A DNA stretch of 64,000 nt from Flavobacteriaceae bacterium (lineage in GTDB: Bacteria; Bacteroidota; Bacteroidia; Flavobacteriales; Flavobacteriaceae). The stretch covers positions 120,222-184,221 of the forward strand of contig JAURNV010000031.1 of NCBI GenBank assembly GCA_030830005.1, written 5' to 3'. The notes beneath the pieces are model-generated. The model worked only from the letters and a program-made list of their open reading frames with translations. It was not told the DNA's origin and did not search any database. This document shows, piece after piece, positions 26,259-35,727 of the stretch (position 1 is the stretch's first letter; the number at the start of each line of letters is the position of its first letter). Both the position numbers and the translations under genes were made by a program.

Positions 26259-28643
26259 ATGATTAAATGGATAAATACACGCTTTTGGGAAAGCGTGGCA
26301 AGGCTTATCCTGCGAAACCGTTTTGTGTTTTTGGCAGCCATTGTGGCTACCACGTTTTTCCTTTCTACACAGTGGAGTAATATTCGCTTTAGTTTTACTG
26401 AGGCTAGCCTTTTGCCAGACAATCATCCTTTTAATACCTTTTATCAGGAATTTTTAGATCGCTTTGGCGAAGAGGGAAATGTAGTTGTCCTAGCGGTCCA
26501 AGACGCACATTTTTTTAGTCCCGAAAAACTTGCTGCTTGGAAAGCTCTTGGAGATAGTTTAGCACTAGATTCAAGTGTGGGAAATGTAGTGGGTATTAGC
26601 GAGTTGACACAACTTAAACGCAACAAAAGAAAAAGGATATTCGAATTAGCGCCCATTCCCCATCAGCAACCCAAAACAAAAGAAGAAGCAATTGCGTTAA
26701 AGCGCTATTTATTTCAACAACAACCCCTTTACGACAACCTCCTTTTTAACAAAGAAACCAATGTTGTCCAAACAGCCGTGTATTTGCGTACAGATGTTGT
26801 TAATAGTGGGGCACGACAAACCTTTGTTGACAAGACTTTAGTGCCTTTGGTTAAAAATTTTGAAGTTCAAACAGGTTTGGATGTTCGTGTTTCCGGAATG
26901 CCGTATATCCGAACCATCAATGCCCAGATGATTTTGAATGAAATTGGGCTATTTGTCGTTGTTGCAACCTTGGTTACCACACTTATTTTCTTTTTCTTTT
27001 TTAGGTCATATCGCGCCACATTTATTTCAATGTCTATCGTAGTTATTGGAGTTATGTGGGCATTTGGAATCATTGGTTTGTTAGGGTTTGAAATTACTGT
27101 ACTCACGGCACTAATTCCACCCATTATTATTGTAATAGGTGTTCCAAACTGTATTTTTCTTATAAACAAATACCAAAATGAAATAAAAAAACACGGGAAT
27201 CAAGCGCGGTCGTTACAACGTGTAATTTCAAAAATTGGAAATGCTACGCTGATGACCAACATGACAACGGCTTGTGGTTTTGCTACATTTATGCTTACCA
27301 ATAGCACCTTACTTAGAGAATTTGGAATCGTAGCATCCATCAATATTATGATGATATTCCTATTGTCGTTACTTATGATACCCATCATCTATAGCTTTAT
27401 GTCTATTCCCAAGAAAAAGCACTTGGAACACCTCAACAGAAAATGGATGTCAGGTTTTGTGTCATGGATGGAACGCATGGTAAAACAGCATCGCGTGTCT
27501 GTTTATTTCGTAGCCATAATTGCCCTGATGCTAAGCATTGTTGGAATGTATGAAATTCGCCTCTCGGGCACCATAATTGATGACATGCCTAAAAAAGCGA
27601 GTTTTTATCAGGATATACGCTTTTTTGAAACCCATTTTAAGGGGGTTATGCCTATCGAAATTATGGTAGACACCAAACGGAAAAATGGCGCTATACGCTT
27701 AAGTACTCTTAATCGCATGAATCGATTGGAAGAGAACTTACGTGAAATTCCAGAACTCTCAACTCCTATCTCAGCAGTTACCGTAGCGAAATACCTAAAA
27801 CAATCGTTTTATAATGGAAATCCCAAATATTTTCAATTGCCTACTAATCAAGAAAATAATTTTATTCGGGCGCACGCTAAAAACTTAGGTGGTGAGGCAA
27901 ATTTTTTGACACGTCTTGTAGATTCAACAGGGCAATATGCACGCATAACTGTGATGTTACAAGATGTCACTACCGAACGAATGGAAGCTATTGAGAAGCA
28001 AATCCAAAATAGTATTAACAAATACTTCCCTGCTGATGTTTTTGAGGTATCCATGACGGGAAAAGCACTGGGATATCTTAAAGGAACACGGTTTTTGGTG
28101 CGCAACCTTGTGGTGTCTCTTAGTCTTGCTATTCTACTAATTGCGTTGTTTATGGCATACATGTTTCGATCGTTTAGAATGATTCTTATTTCTTTATTGC
28201 CTAACGTTATTCCGCTTATCCTTACTGCTGGGATGATGGGCTTTTTAGGGATTGCTATAAAGCCCTCAACCATATTGGTGTTTAGTGTCGCTTTTGGTAT
28301 TTCGGTAGATGACACCATTCATTTCTTGGTTAAATACCGACAGGAACTGCAATCATCAAAATGGAATATTAAAAAATCGGTATATACAGCGCTTCGCGAA
28401 ACAGGCGTAAGTATGTTTTATACTTCTATCGTATTGTTCTTTGGATTTTCGGTGTTTATGATTTCTAGTTATGGGGGTACGGTAGCTCTTGGCGGATTGG
28501 TATCAGCAACACTGCTTTTTGCTATGCTTGCTAATCTTATTTTGTTACCATCTCTTTTGCTTTCACTCGAAAAGCAAATTGCAAACGAACGTACACTTAA
28601 AGAGCCAAAGTTTCAAATTTTACCCGAGAACGAAGCGGAATAA
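26259..28643 (+). CDS. RND/MMPL family exporter
   Basis: This protein of 794 aa has the duplicated RND layout: a helix near residue 24-42, a periplasmic loop, a block of about five helices at about 215-390, a helix near 420, a second large loop and a second block at about 620-780. The second half has the family motif FGISVDDTIHFLVKYRQE. The matching place in the first half is IGVPNCIFLINKY, with no Asp, so the halves are not equivalent. The size fits MMPL or hopanoid/lipid-type RND proteins rather than multidrug pumps of about 1040 aa. The substrate is unknown, and a lipid or hydrophobic cargo is the usual guess. There is no membrane fusion partner nearby. Confidence 0.88.
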   Translation: MIKWINTRFWESVARLILRNRFVFLAAIVATTFFLSTQWSNIRFSFTEASLLPDNHPFNTFYQEFLDRFGEEGNVVVLAVQDAHFFSPEKLAAWKALGDSLALDSSVGNVVGISELTQLKRNKRKRIFELAPIPHQQPKTKEEAIALKRYLFQQQPLYDNLLFNKETNVVQTAVYLRTDVVNSGARQTFVDKTLVPLVKNFEVQTGLDVRVSGMPYIRTINAQMILNEIGLFVVVATLVTTLIFFFFFRSYRATFISMSIVVIGVMWAFGIIGLLGFEITVLTALIPPIIIVIGVPNCIFLINKYQNEIKKHGNQARSLQRVISKIGNATLMTNMTTACGFATFMLTNSTLLREFGIVASINIMMIFLLSLLMIPIIYSFMSIPKKKHLEHLNRKWMSGFVSWMERMVKQHRVSVYFVAIIALMLSIVGMYEIRLSGTIIDDMPKKASFYQDIRFFETHFKGVMPIEIMVDTKRKNGAIRLSTLNRMNRLEENLREIPELSTPISAVTVAKYLKQSFYNGNPKYFQLPTNQENNFIRAHAKNLGGEANFLTRLVDSTGQYARITVMLQDVTTERMEAIEKQIQNSINKYFPADVFEVSMTGKALGYLKGTRFLVRNLVVSLSLAILLIALFMAYMFRSFRMILISLLPNVIPLILTAGMMGFLGIAIKPSTILVFSVAFGISVDDTIHFLVKYRQELQSSKWNIKKSVYTALRETGVSMFYTSIVLFFGFSVFMISSYGGTVALGGLVSATLLFAMLANLILLPSLLLSLEKQIANERTLKEPKFQILPENEAE

Positions 28644-28649
28644 TTGCGT

Positions 28650-28657
28650 TATATTTG
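28650..28657 (+). promoter_or_regulatory. Putative -7 element of asnS
   Basis: TATATTTG matches TAnnTTTG, 22 nt before the ATG at 28680. It lies inside the track ORF and supports the downstream start. Confidence 0.55.
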
Positions 28658-28679
28658 TCGTGACAAATTTGAATATATA

Positions 28680-30080
28680 ATGGACATTCGTCAACTTTTT
28701 TTAGGGAAATTAAAAAACCAAAAGGTAACTGTTCGAGGTTGGGTACGAACTTTTCGAGCCAATCGGTTTATTGCCCTTAATGACGGGTCCTGTTTAGCAA
28801 ATTTACAATGTGTGGTAGATTTTGAACAAACCCCACAAGAGGTGCTTGAAGAAATCAATACCGGCGCTGCACTTGAGGTGGTAGGTTTGTTGGTAGAAAG
28901 CCAAGGCAAAGGACAGCAATTTGAAGTCCAAGTGGAAAGCCTTGCTGTTTTAGGCGCATCAAACCCTGATGAATATCCAATACAACCCAAAAAACATTCG
29001 TTAGAATTTTTACGTGAAAAAGCGCATTTACGCGTACGCACCAATACATTTGCAGCTGTAATGCGTGTTCGCGCAGCACTGTCATTTGCAGTGCATCAAT
29101 ACTTTACCAATAACGGATTTTATCAGGTTCATACACCTATAATTACTGGGAGTGATGCCGAAGGAGCAGGTGAAATGTTTCGAGTAACCACCCTTGACCC
29201 AACTGTAAGTTCTGAAGAAACAGACTTTTTTGGTAAAGAAACCAATCTAACGGTATCGGGACAATTGGAGGCTGAGACCTACGCCATGGGCCTTGGGAAA
29301 GTTTATACATTTGGTCCCACTTTTAGGGCAGAAAACTCCAACACTTCACGTCATTTAGCTGAGTTTTGGATGATAGAGCCCGAAGTAGCCTTTAACGATT
29401 TAGATGATAATATGGATTTGGCCGAAGATTTTATCAAATCTGTGTTGGCAAACATATTAGAAAACTGCAACGAAGATTTAACGTTTTTGGATGAACGCTT
29501 TTCTAGTGAAGAGGCCAAAAAACCTCAGGCAGAACGCAGTCCTATGGGGCTTTTAGAGCGATTAAAATTTGTTATACAAAACGAATTTATGCGAGTATCC
29601 TACACTGATGCTATTGAAATATTACGCAATTCCAAACCCAATAAAAAGAAGAAATTTAAATATCCCATAGAGGCTTGGGGAGTGGATTTGCAAAGCGAGC
29701 ACGAGCGTTATTTGGTAGAAAAACACTTTACTAGCCCTGTAATTTTATTCGACTACCCCGCCGACATCAAGGCCTTTTATATGCGCATGAATGACGACGG
29801 CAAAACCGTTCGGGCTATGGATGTGCTTTTCCCTGGTGTAGGCGAAATGGTAGGAGGCTCACAACGAGAGGAGCGTCTAGACAAATTAGTAGCGCGGATG
29901 CAAGCCATGGATATTGATGAAAAAGAATTGTGGTGGTATACCGATTTGCGTCGGTTTGGCACTGCAGTACACTCGGGATTTGGACTTGGGTTTGAGCGGT
30001 TAGTGCTATATGCCACAGGAATGTCTAACATTAGAGATGTGATTCCTTACCCTCGTACTCCACTTAGTGCATCGTTTTAG
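28680..30080 (+). CDS. asnS: Asparaginyl-tRNA synthetase
   Basis: This protein has 466 aa from ATG 28680 ([20 protein letters not shown]); the track start is a TTG upstream of the promoter element. The N-terminal OB-fold anticodon domain is at about 15-110 ([20 protein letters not shown]). The class II catalytic core has motif 2 around [21 protein letters not shown] and motif 3 [15 protein letters not shown]. It charges tRNA-Asn, so this organism need not depend on the amidotransferase route for Asn-tRNA. rpoN follows 48 bp downstream. Confidence 0.96.
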   Translation: MDIRQLFLGKLKNQKVTVRGWVRTFRANRFIALNDGSCLANLQCVVDFEQTPQEVLEEINTGAALEVVGLLVESQGKGQQFEVQVESLAVLGASNPDEYPIQPKKHSLEFLREKAHLRVRTNTFAAVMRVRAALSFAVHQYFTNNGFYQVHTPIITGSDAEGAGEMFRVTTLDPTVSSEETDFFGKETNLTVSGQLEAETYAMGLGKVYTFGPTFRAENSNTSRHLAEFWMIEPEVAFNDLDDNMDLAEDFIKSVLANILENCNEDLTFLDERFSSEEAKKPQAERSPMGLLERLKFVIQNEFMRVSYTDAIEILRNSKPNKKKKFKYPIEAWGVDLQSEHERYLVEKHFTSPVILFDYPADIKAFYMRMNDDGKTVRAMDVLFPGVGEMVGGSQREERLDKLVARMQAMDIDEKELWWYTDLRRFGTAVHSGFGLGFERLVLYATGMSNIRDVIPYPRTPLSASF

Positions 30081-30128
30081 GTAAAATGGTTGGGGTTTTT
30101 TGTATTTTTAAAAACCCATACTTGACTT

Positions 30129-31577
30129 ATGCTTAAACAACAACTACAATTTAAGCTTTCCCAAAAGCTATCGCCACAACAAATTCAGTTGATGCGACTG
30201 ATACAGTTGCCTGTACAGTCTTTTGAGCAACAAATATTGCGAGAAATTGAAGAAAACCCTGCCTTAGCGCCAGGAAAAGAAAATGAAACAGAACAGGAAG
30301 AATTTAATACTCCCGACGAAGATCGTGGGGAAATCATTGAAACTGATGATATTGACATAGATGCCTATTTGAGTGATGATGAAATCCCTGAGTATCGGCT
30401 CCGTTCTCAAAATTACAGTGCAGACGACGAAGAAAAACACGTGCCTTATGCTGCTGGAGTAAGTTTTCACCAACAGTTAATGGCGCAACTGGATACCATT
30501 ACGTTTACAGAAAAACAATATCGTATTGCAACTTTTTTAGTAGGGAGTATTGACACTAGTGGCTACATTCGGCGAGAGCTCATTGATGTAGTAGACGACT
30601 TGGCATTTAACGAAAATATTTACACCGATGAGCATGAAGTTCGAAGGGTTTTAGATGAAGTTCAACAGTTAGATCCTCCAGGTGTTGGGGGGTTAAATCT
30701 TCAAGAATGTTTGCTTATTCAGTTAAAACGCAAACCCCAAACAGAAGCTATTTCGACTGCTGTTTTATTGTTAGAAAATCAATTCGACGCTTTTACTAAA
30801 AAACATTTTAGCAAAATAAAAGCCCGCCTAAAAATAGACGACAATCAGCTTAAAGACTGTATGCTAGAAATTGAGAAACTGAACCCAAAACCTGGCGCCG
30901 CTTACAGTAATGATGCCAAAACAAATGCACATATTGTACCTGATTTTACCATTCACCTAATAGATGGTCAGCTCAATTTGATGCTTAACGGCAGAAACGC
31001 TCCAGAACTTCATGTTTCTTACGAGTATCGAAATATGCTTTCTGGATATAAGGAGGCTAAAGAGAAGAATAAAGAACAGCAAAAAGCCGTTCAATTCATT
31101 AAGCAAAAGCTAGATGCTGCTCGATGGTTTATTGATGCTATAAAGCAACGGCAACATACCCTTCAAGAAACCATGAAAACAATTATGGAATTTCAACGTG
31201 AATATTTCCTTACTGGGGATGAGCAAAAACTTAAACCTATGATTCTAAAAGACATTGCAGATCGTATTGGTATGGATATTTCTACAGTGTCAAGAGTTGC
31301 CAACAGCAAATATGTAGACACCCCTTATGGAACCAAACTGGTAAAGTGGTTTTTCTCTGAAGGAATTACCAACGCTGAGGGAGAAGACGTTTCAACCATT
31401 GAGGTTAAGAAAGTGCTGAGTGACGTAATTGCAGACGAGGACAAGTCTAGTCCGCTTACCGATGAACAACTTATGAATATCATGAATAAAAAAGGGTATC
31501 CTATTGCACGTCGTACTGTGGCAAAATACCGTGAAATGATTGGCGCCCCTGTGGCAAGACTACGGAAGGAATTATAA
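30129..31577 (+). CDS. rpoN: RNA polymerase sigma-54 factor
   Basis: This protein of 482 aa contains region I, rich in Q and L (LSQKLSPQQIQLMRLIQLP), an acidic region II (about 55-100), the core-binding domain, a helix-turn-helix (RIGMDISTVSRVANSKYV) and the C-terminal RpoN box ARRTVAKYREMIG. The core contains no sign of degeneration. Sigma-54 needs AAA+ activators, and none is encoded in this window, so its regulon cannot be read from here. Its stop codon abuts that of the convergent small membrane protein (TTATAA). Confidence 0.96.
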   Translation: MLKQQLQFKLSQKLSPQQIQLMRLIQLPVQSFEQQILREIEENPALAPGKENETEQEEFNTPDEDRGEIIETDDIDIDAYLSDDEIPEYRLRSQNYSADDEEKHVPYAAGVSFHQQLMAQLDTITFTEKQYRIATFLVGSIDTSGYIRRELIDVVDDLAFNENIYTDEHEVRRVLDEVQQLDPPGVGGLNLQECLLIQLKRKPQTEAISTAVLLLENQFDAFTKKHFSKIKARLKIDDNQLKDCMLEIEKLNPKPGAAYSNDAKTNAHIVPDFTIHLIDGQLNLMLNGRNAPELHVSYEYRNMLSGYKEAKEKNKEQQKAVQFIKQKLDAARWFIDAIKQRQHTLQETMKTIMEFQREYFLTGDEQKLKPMILKDIADRIGMDISTVSRVANSKYVDTPYGTKLVKWFFSEGITNAEGEDVSTIEVKKVLSDVIADEDKSSPLTDEQLMNIMNKKGYPIARRTVAKYREMIGAPVARLRKEL

Positions 31578-31841
31578 CGTCTTTTTTTGATTATCTATCC
31601 AATTGGCTATTGGAAAGCCAAGCCCTATTAGAATATACGACCATCCCAAAATAGGCGGATTCTCATCATTGATAAGCATCGCAATTCCCAAAACGGACAT
31701 CAAAATTCCATAGCTAATCAGGCAAATAGTACGCACCCGTTCTCGCTTGTGCGCTGGTAGTTTAAAAACATGTATTGAAATATAGTTTAGGGCTAACAGC
31801 AAAATAAGTGTTGCAGCAAGAATAAGTAGCCCTTTAAGCAT
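31572..31841 (-). CDS. Small membrane protein, unknown function
   Basis: The track starts at a TTG (31850). The ATG at 31841 (MLKGLLILAATLILLLALNY) is more likely and gives 89 aa. I see three hydrophobic helices (about 2-20, 37-56 and 62-80) separated by a basic loop, KLPAHKRERVRT. No known family is recognised. It lies between rpoN and a DUF4270 lipoprotein gene, and there is no evidence linking it to either. Confidence 0.7.
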   Translation of the reverse strand: MLKGLLILAATLILLLALNYISIHVFKLPAHKRERVRTICLISYGILMSVLGIAMLINDENPPILGWSYILIGLGFPIANWIDNQKKTL

Positions 31842-31914
31842 GATGTTCAATTAAACCTGTGCTAAAATTATAAAAAAATGGTAAGCAGTGGAAGTCGGCT
31901 CGCCAACTAAAACA

Positions 31915-33621
31915 CTACTGCTCAATCTCCGTATAATACAACTCCAACTGTGCCTTAAAATCCGCCAAAGCGGGATCTGATGGATTAGGTCCAACAAAAA
32001 CAGTTGATTTTGGTGAAGACACAGCTCCAGCCGGGAGTTTTACTTCTGACCCATAAACTTTAGCCAATTCAACTTGAGACTGTGAAGTATAACCATTAGT
32101 TAATGACAATTGCAGCGGGGCGTTAATGGAGTCATTACTTATAATGTTGCGTAAATGGTTTGTAATCCTAATTTTATAATACTGTTTTTCTTCATCCTCA
32201 ATTAAGAAGCCACCATAAATTAACTTATTGAGCGTTGTAGATGCGCTTACGTCTTCCAAAAAGTCAATTAGCGGAGCACCTGAATTTGCCCTATATAAAT
32301 ATAATCTATCTGGAAGCGTTAATCCATACTGATTTACTGCCTGCTTATCTACATAAAAAGTAAGATTCGCTTCATTAATTAGCCATGATTTTCCCTTAAG
32401 GGATTCAAGTACTTCATCGTCCTCGAATAAGGTAATTGTAGCTACGCTCCCAAGGCCGCCGCCAAGAGCAATTTGCTCCATATTGTTAGAAGAAACAATA
32501 GCGTTTAAATTAGCGTTTGCAGGAACCGTTTGTGTAAGTGTGTTGAATTTTAATATGCCCGCATTAAGTAAAAATTCCATCTCCTTATCTTCAGTTTCTC
32601 CGGTTGTCGAATCTTCCTTTTTACCCTTATAGGTATATGCAACTCTAATAACCATTTTATTTACATCAAATAACATAAGTAAGGGTGCGCTAAAATTGCT
32701 TGTTTTAATAGCGATAGACCTAAAGTAGTTTTGCCATGATTCTCCGGATAAAAGTTCACTATCTCCCTCTTTGTTTATAAGAAGTTGTTGAAAAGCTTGT
32801 TTGTCAAGCGGAATTCTTAACCTTGGTGATAGATTAGCCGCATCATCAATTACAATCTCATTAAGGTCAAGTTGCATGCTATGGGTGCCAAGTACCTGAT
32901 CAAAGTGGGTTGCAACATCAAAGTCAGAATAATAAGGTTGATATTGCTCAAAATTATTACTTGGGTCCAATTGACGCAAAAAATAGTTAAGCTTGCTTAC
33001 TTCCACGTCAAACATAGCCGTTTTATTTCCATACAAAGAATCTATCGAGTATAGTTTTTTGTCAGGGTTAGGGTTTTCAGTTTCTAGATCTTGACCATCG
33101 TTTATTCCGTCATTGTCAGTGTCTTTTTTAGTCGGGTCTGTTCCCATGGCTGTTTCTTCAATATCACTTACGCCATCCCCATCAGAGTCACTATTCGGGT
33201 CGTTATCGTCAATGTCAAATTCATCTATCAATCCGTCGCCATCTTCATCATTTTCGTGAGTAAAAAACGGGATTTCAAGCCATACGTCAGTGACCGTTTC
33301 TAATTCGTTAAATGTACTGTCAATTTCCTGTTGGTAGGAGAGTTCTCCAAATATCGCATCATAATTGCTAAGATTCACTTGAGTTACAATAGCGGCATTA
33401 GTCGTTCCGAACAGCATATCATCTCGATCACCAAGTTGTAAAACCGGCATATTGTTGGTTTGAACAACGTCAATAAGGGTGTGAGAAACTCCTAATGGAA
33501 ACGTTTCCTTTTTACCTTGTATTACATTTGAAGGAATGACATCTGCGCCAATAGCATTAAATTTTTTATCGCAAGAAATTAAGAAGAGCACTAAAGCAAT
33601 GGGTAGGAGCTTTTTTATCAT
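31915..33621 (-). CDS. DUF4270 lipoprotein with calcium-binding-type Asp repeats
   Basis: ATG 33621 (MIKKLLPIALVLFLISC) starts a lipoprotein signal with the Cys at residue 17, giving 568 aa. The long frame in the track would begin inside the upstream gene. The body matches the DUF4270 pattern (FNAIGADVIPSN near the start, QLGDRDDMLFGTTNA). At about residues 105-165 there is an Asp-rich insert, with DEDGDGLIDEFDIDD, DSDGDGVSD and DTDNDGINDGQD, resembling thrombospondin type-3 calcium-binding repeats. It is likely an outer-membrane surface lipoprotein of unknown function. It starts 7 nt after the GT5-like gene, which suggests one operon. Confidence 0.82.
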   Translation of the reverse strand: MIKKLLPIALVLFLISCDKKFNAIGADVIPSNVIQGKKETFPLGVSHTLIDVVQTNNMPVLQLGDRDDMLFGTTNAAIVTQVNLSNYDAIFGELSYQQEIDSTFNELETVTDVWLEIPFFTHENDEDGDGLIDEFDIDDNDPNSDSDGDGVSDIEETAMGTDPTKKDTDNDGINDGQDLETENPNPDKKLYSIDSLYGNKTAMFDVEVSKLNYFLRQLDPSNNFEQYQPYYSDFDVATHFDQVLGTHSMQLDLNEIVIDDAANLSPRLRIPLDKQAFQQLLINKEGDSELLSGESWQNYFRSIAIKTSNFSAPLLMLFDVNKMVIRVAYTYKGKKEDSTTGETEDKEMEFLLNAGILKFNTLTQTVPANANLNAIVSSNNMEQIALGGGLGSVATITLFEDDEVLESLKGKSWLINEANLTFYVDKQAVNQYGLTLPDRLYLYRANSGAPLIDFLEDVSASTTLNKLIYGGFLIEDEEKQYYKIRITNHLRNIISNDSINAPLQLSLTNGYTSQSQVELAKVYGSEVKLPAGAVSSPKSTVFVGPNPSDPALADFKAQLELYYTEIEQ

Positions 33622-33628
33622 GAGAAGA

Positions 33629-34432
33629 TTAAAATTCAGACTGGTAAAATGTTTCGTGGGCAGTAAGCACATCAGAATCTTTCGTCAATTTTAAAAATGG
33701 TTTTGAGCTGTTGAAAATGTTGTTTTTTACAACATCACTTACGCCATCACTAGCAATAATAATGCCATCTGAATGTTGTGCAGCATTTGTAAACATAGCG
33801 TCAAGTGTAGGAGATTTCAATTCTGGCATTTGTTCAGGAGCAATTCCATCAAAAACAATTTTTGAAAATAAATCTCCTGCAAGTTCTTCTTCAAATGGCG
33901 GTGTAAAGAACGATGTAATAATTTTGGTGTTAGCCAATAAAGGTTCGTCTTTAAAATAAAACTTACAATACAATGGAACCAGCGAAGCAATCCACCCTTG
34001 TGCATGAATAATGTCTGGAGACCAGTTTAACTTTTTTACTGTTTCGATTACTCCCTTAGCAAAGAAAATAGCCCGTTCTTCGTTGTCCTCATAAAGTTTT
34101 CCGTCTTCACTAGCATATAACCCGCGTCCTTTAAAATAATCTTCATTATCAATGAAGTATACTTGCATACGTTCTTTAGGAATAGAGGCAACTTTAATTA
34201 TAAGAGGCATATCAATGTCATTCACAACCAGGTTCATTCCCGACAACCTAATAACTTCATGCAACTGATGACGGCGCTCGTTTATTTGTCCATACTTAGG
34301 AATAAAAATACGCGTATGCCCCCCAAGTTCATTTACCATTTTGGGTATTTCGAATGCTAAATTTGAAAGTTCGCTATGTGGTAAATATGGAACGACTTCA
34401 GATGATATGTATAATATCTTTTTGTCTTTCAT
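33629..34432 (-). CDS. Single-domain glycogen/starch synthase (GT5) N-terminal-like protein
   Basis: From ATG 34432 (MKDKKILYISSEVVPYLP) it has 267 aa. It resembles the N-terminal Rossmann domain of glycogen synthase (SSEVVPYLPHSELSNLAFEIPKM, IPKYGQINERRH, YFIDNEDYFKGRGLY, and DIIHAQGWIASLVPLY). A full GT5 enzyme has about 480 aa and a second C-terminal domain that binds ADP-glucose. That domain is missing, and the reading frame ends cleanly without a remnant nearby. The KxGGL-type motif near the N-terminus is replaced by HSELSN. It is therefore probably not a working glucan synthase. The gene is divergent from panC and coupled to the DUF4270 gene. Confidence 0.8.
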   Translation of the reverse strand: MKDKKILYISSEVVPYLPHSELSNLAFEIPKMVNELGGHTRIFIPKYGQINERRHQLHEVIRLSGMNLVVNDIDMPLIIKVASIPKERMQVYFIDNEDYFKGRGLYASEDGKLYEDNEERAIFFAKGVIETVKKLNWSPDIIHAQGWIASLVPLYCKFYFKDEPLLANTKIITSFFTPPFEEELAGDLFSKIVFDGIAPEQMPELKSPTLDAMFTNAAQHSDGIIIASDGVSDVVKNNIFNSSKPFLKLTKDSDVLTAHETFYQSEF

Positions 34433-34465
34433 ATTAGGAGCAAGTCGTATTTGTGAATTAAACGA

Positions 34466-34473
34466 CAAATTTA
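34466..34473 (-). promoter_or_regulatory. Putative -7 element for the GT5-like / DUF4270 unit
   Basis: The minus strand reads TAAATTTG, matching TAnnTTTG, 33 nt before the ATG at 34432, in the 91-bp divergent spacer shared with panC. Confidence 0.5.
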
Positions 34474-34523
34474 CTAAAAATTTACACGACTTTTGTGCCC
34501 AACTCGAAAGCATAACATCATCA

Positions 34524-35360
34524 ATGCCACTAATTCGAACATTAACAGGACTGGAAGAAGCTCGAAATAATTACAAAGGCAATCGTTGTGGTCTAGTCCC
34601 AACTATGGGTGCGCTGCATCTTGGGCATCTCGCGTTGATTGAAAAAGCTCTTGCTGAAAACGAAGTAGTCTGGGTTTCCATTTTTGTTAATCCTACACAA
34701 TTTAACAACCTCAACGATTTAGAGAATTACCCTAAGTCCTTGAACGCCGACGTCGACGCAATTCACAGTATTCATCCTAAAATCAACATATTTGCCCCGA
34801 CAGTTTTAGAAATGTATCCCCAAAAAATTGAAGCTAATTCACACATTTTTTACGGTCTAGAAACCGTAATGGAAGGAGCCGACCGCCCTGGTCACTTTGA
34901 AGGAGTAATAACCATCGTTTCAAAACTTTTTGATGTCGTAAAACCAGATTGTGCCTATTTTGGCGAAAAAGATTTTCAGCAATTGCTAATTATTAAAAAT
35001 TGGACGAAAACCAATAGGCCTTCAACCAAAATTATTGCCTGTCCCATCGTACGTGAAGCAAACGGACTTGCCATGAGTTCTCGAAATAACCTGCTGTCAA
35101 AAGAAGCCCGGCAAGAAGCAGGGTTTATTTTCAAAACCTTAAACTATTGTGTTCAAAAGCTGAGAACCTCTACTGAAATCCTAGCAGAAATAAAGCGCGT
35201 TTTTGCCTCCCATCCCTCCTTTACACTTCATTACGCCATTTGTGTAGATGAAGATAGTTTACAAGAAGTTTCCCAAATCGACCCCTATAAAAACCAGCGG
35301 CTTTTTATTGCAGCTTCTGTTGAAGGGGTAAGATTGATTGATAATATCGCATTAAAATAA
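34524..35360 (+). CDS. panC: Pantothenate synthetase
   Basis: The track ORF starts at 34341 inside the opposite gene. The true start is ATG 34524 ([15 protein letters not shown]), giving 278 aa. It has the HxGH-like [14 protein letters not shown], the second conserved block FVNPTQFNN and [19 protein letters not shown], and [10 protein letters not shown]. It joins pantoate and beta-alanine. panD, which makes beta-alanine, follows 13 bp downstream; panB is not in the window. Confidence 0.96.
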   Translation: MPLIRTLTGLEEARNNYKGNRCGLVPTMGALHLGHLALIEKALAENEVVWVSIFVNPTQFNNLNDLENYPKSLNADVDAIHSIHPKINIFAPTVLEMYPQKIEANSHIFYGLETVMEGADRPGHFEGVITIVSKLFDVVKPDCAYFGEKDFQQLLIIKNWTKTNRPSTKIIACPIVREANGLAMSSRNNLLSKEARQEAGFIFKTLNYCVQKLRTSTEILAEIKRVFASHPSFTLHYAICVDEDSLQEVSQIDPYKNQRLFIAASVEGVRLIDNIALK

Positions 35361-35369
35361 GTACATTTG
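35338..35369 (+). promoter_or_regulatory. Putative panD promoter (TTG-N21-TACATTTG) directly before the ATG
   Basis: TTG at 35338-35340, a 21-nt spacer and TACATTTG at 35362-35369 lie at the end of panC. Only 4 nt (CGCC) separate the -7 element from the panD ATG, so a transcript from here would be leaderless. Confidence 0.5.
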
Positions 35370-35373
35370 CGCC

Positions 35374-35724
35374 ATGCAAATTGAGGTTTTAAAATCTAAA
35401 ATTCATCGAGTAACAGTTACTGGTGCTGAGCTTAATTATATTGGAAGTATTACCATTGACAAAACCCTTATGGATGCCGCCAATATTATTGCGGGGGAAA
35501 AAGTTCAAGTGGTGAATTTAAACAATGGTGAACGCTTGGAAACCTATGTCATTGAAGGTGCTGCTAACTCTGGAGAAATTACCCTTAACGGACCTGCAGC
35601 TCGTAAAGTTCAAAAAGGGGATATTATTATTATTATTAGCTATGCTATCATGCTTTTTGAAGAGGCGAAAACATTTATCCCTACTTTGATTTTTCCAAAT
35701 ACTACCACCAACTCCTTAGACTAA
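35374..35724 (+). CDS. panD: Aspartate 1-decarboxylase
   Basis: This pyruvoyl enzyme of 116 aa makes beta-alanine from aspartate. The self-cleavage site is Gly24-Ser25 in the context [10 protein letters not shown], where Ser25 becomes the pyruvoyl group. The conserved [12 protein letters not shown] and [13 protein letters not shown] follow. It lies 13 bp after panC and 3 bp before the YbhN-type gene. Confidence 0.96.
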   Translation: MQIEVLKSKIHRVTVTGAELNYIGSITIDKTLMDAANIIAGEKVQVVNLNNGERLETYVIEGAANSGEITLNGPAARKVQKGDIIIIISYAIMLFEEAKTFIPTLIFPNTTTNSLD

Positions 35725-35727
35725 ATC

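Noticed and set aside
27848-28318. 156-aa minus-strand ORF opposite the RND exporter
   Set aside because: Shadow of the second membrane block of the RND protein, with no independent evidence.
30093-30117. GGGTTTTT...AAAAACCC inverted repeat between asnS and rpoN
   Set aside because: The stem is mostly A-T, the loop is 9 nt and no U-run follows on the plus strand, so I do not call a terminator.
31866-31914. AGTTGG-CGAG-CCGACT hairpin between the small membrane protein and DUF4270 genes
   Set aside because: It lies downstream of the DUF4270 stop on the minus strand, but there is no U-run next to it. It is too weak to call.
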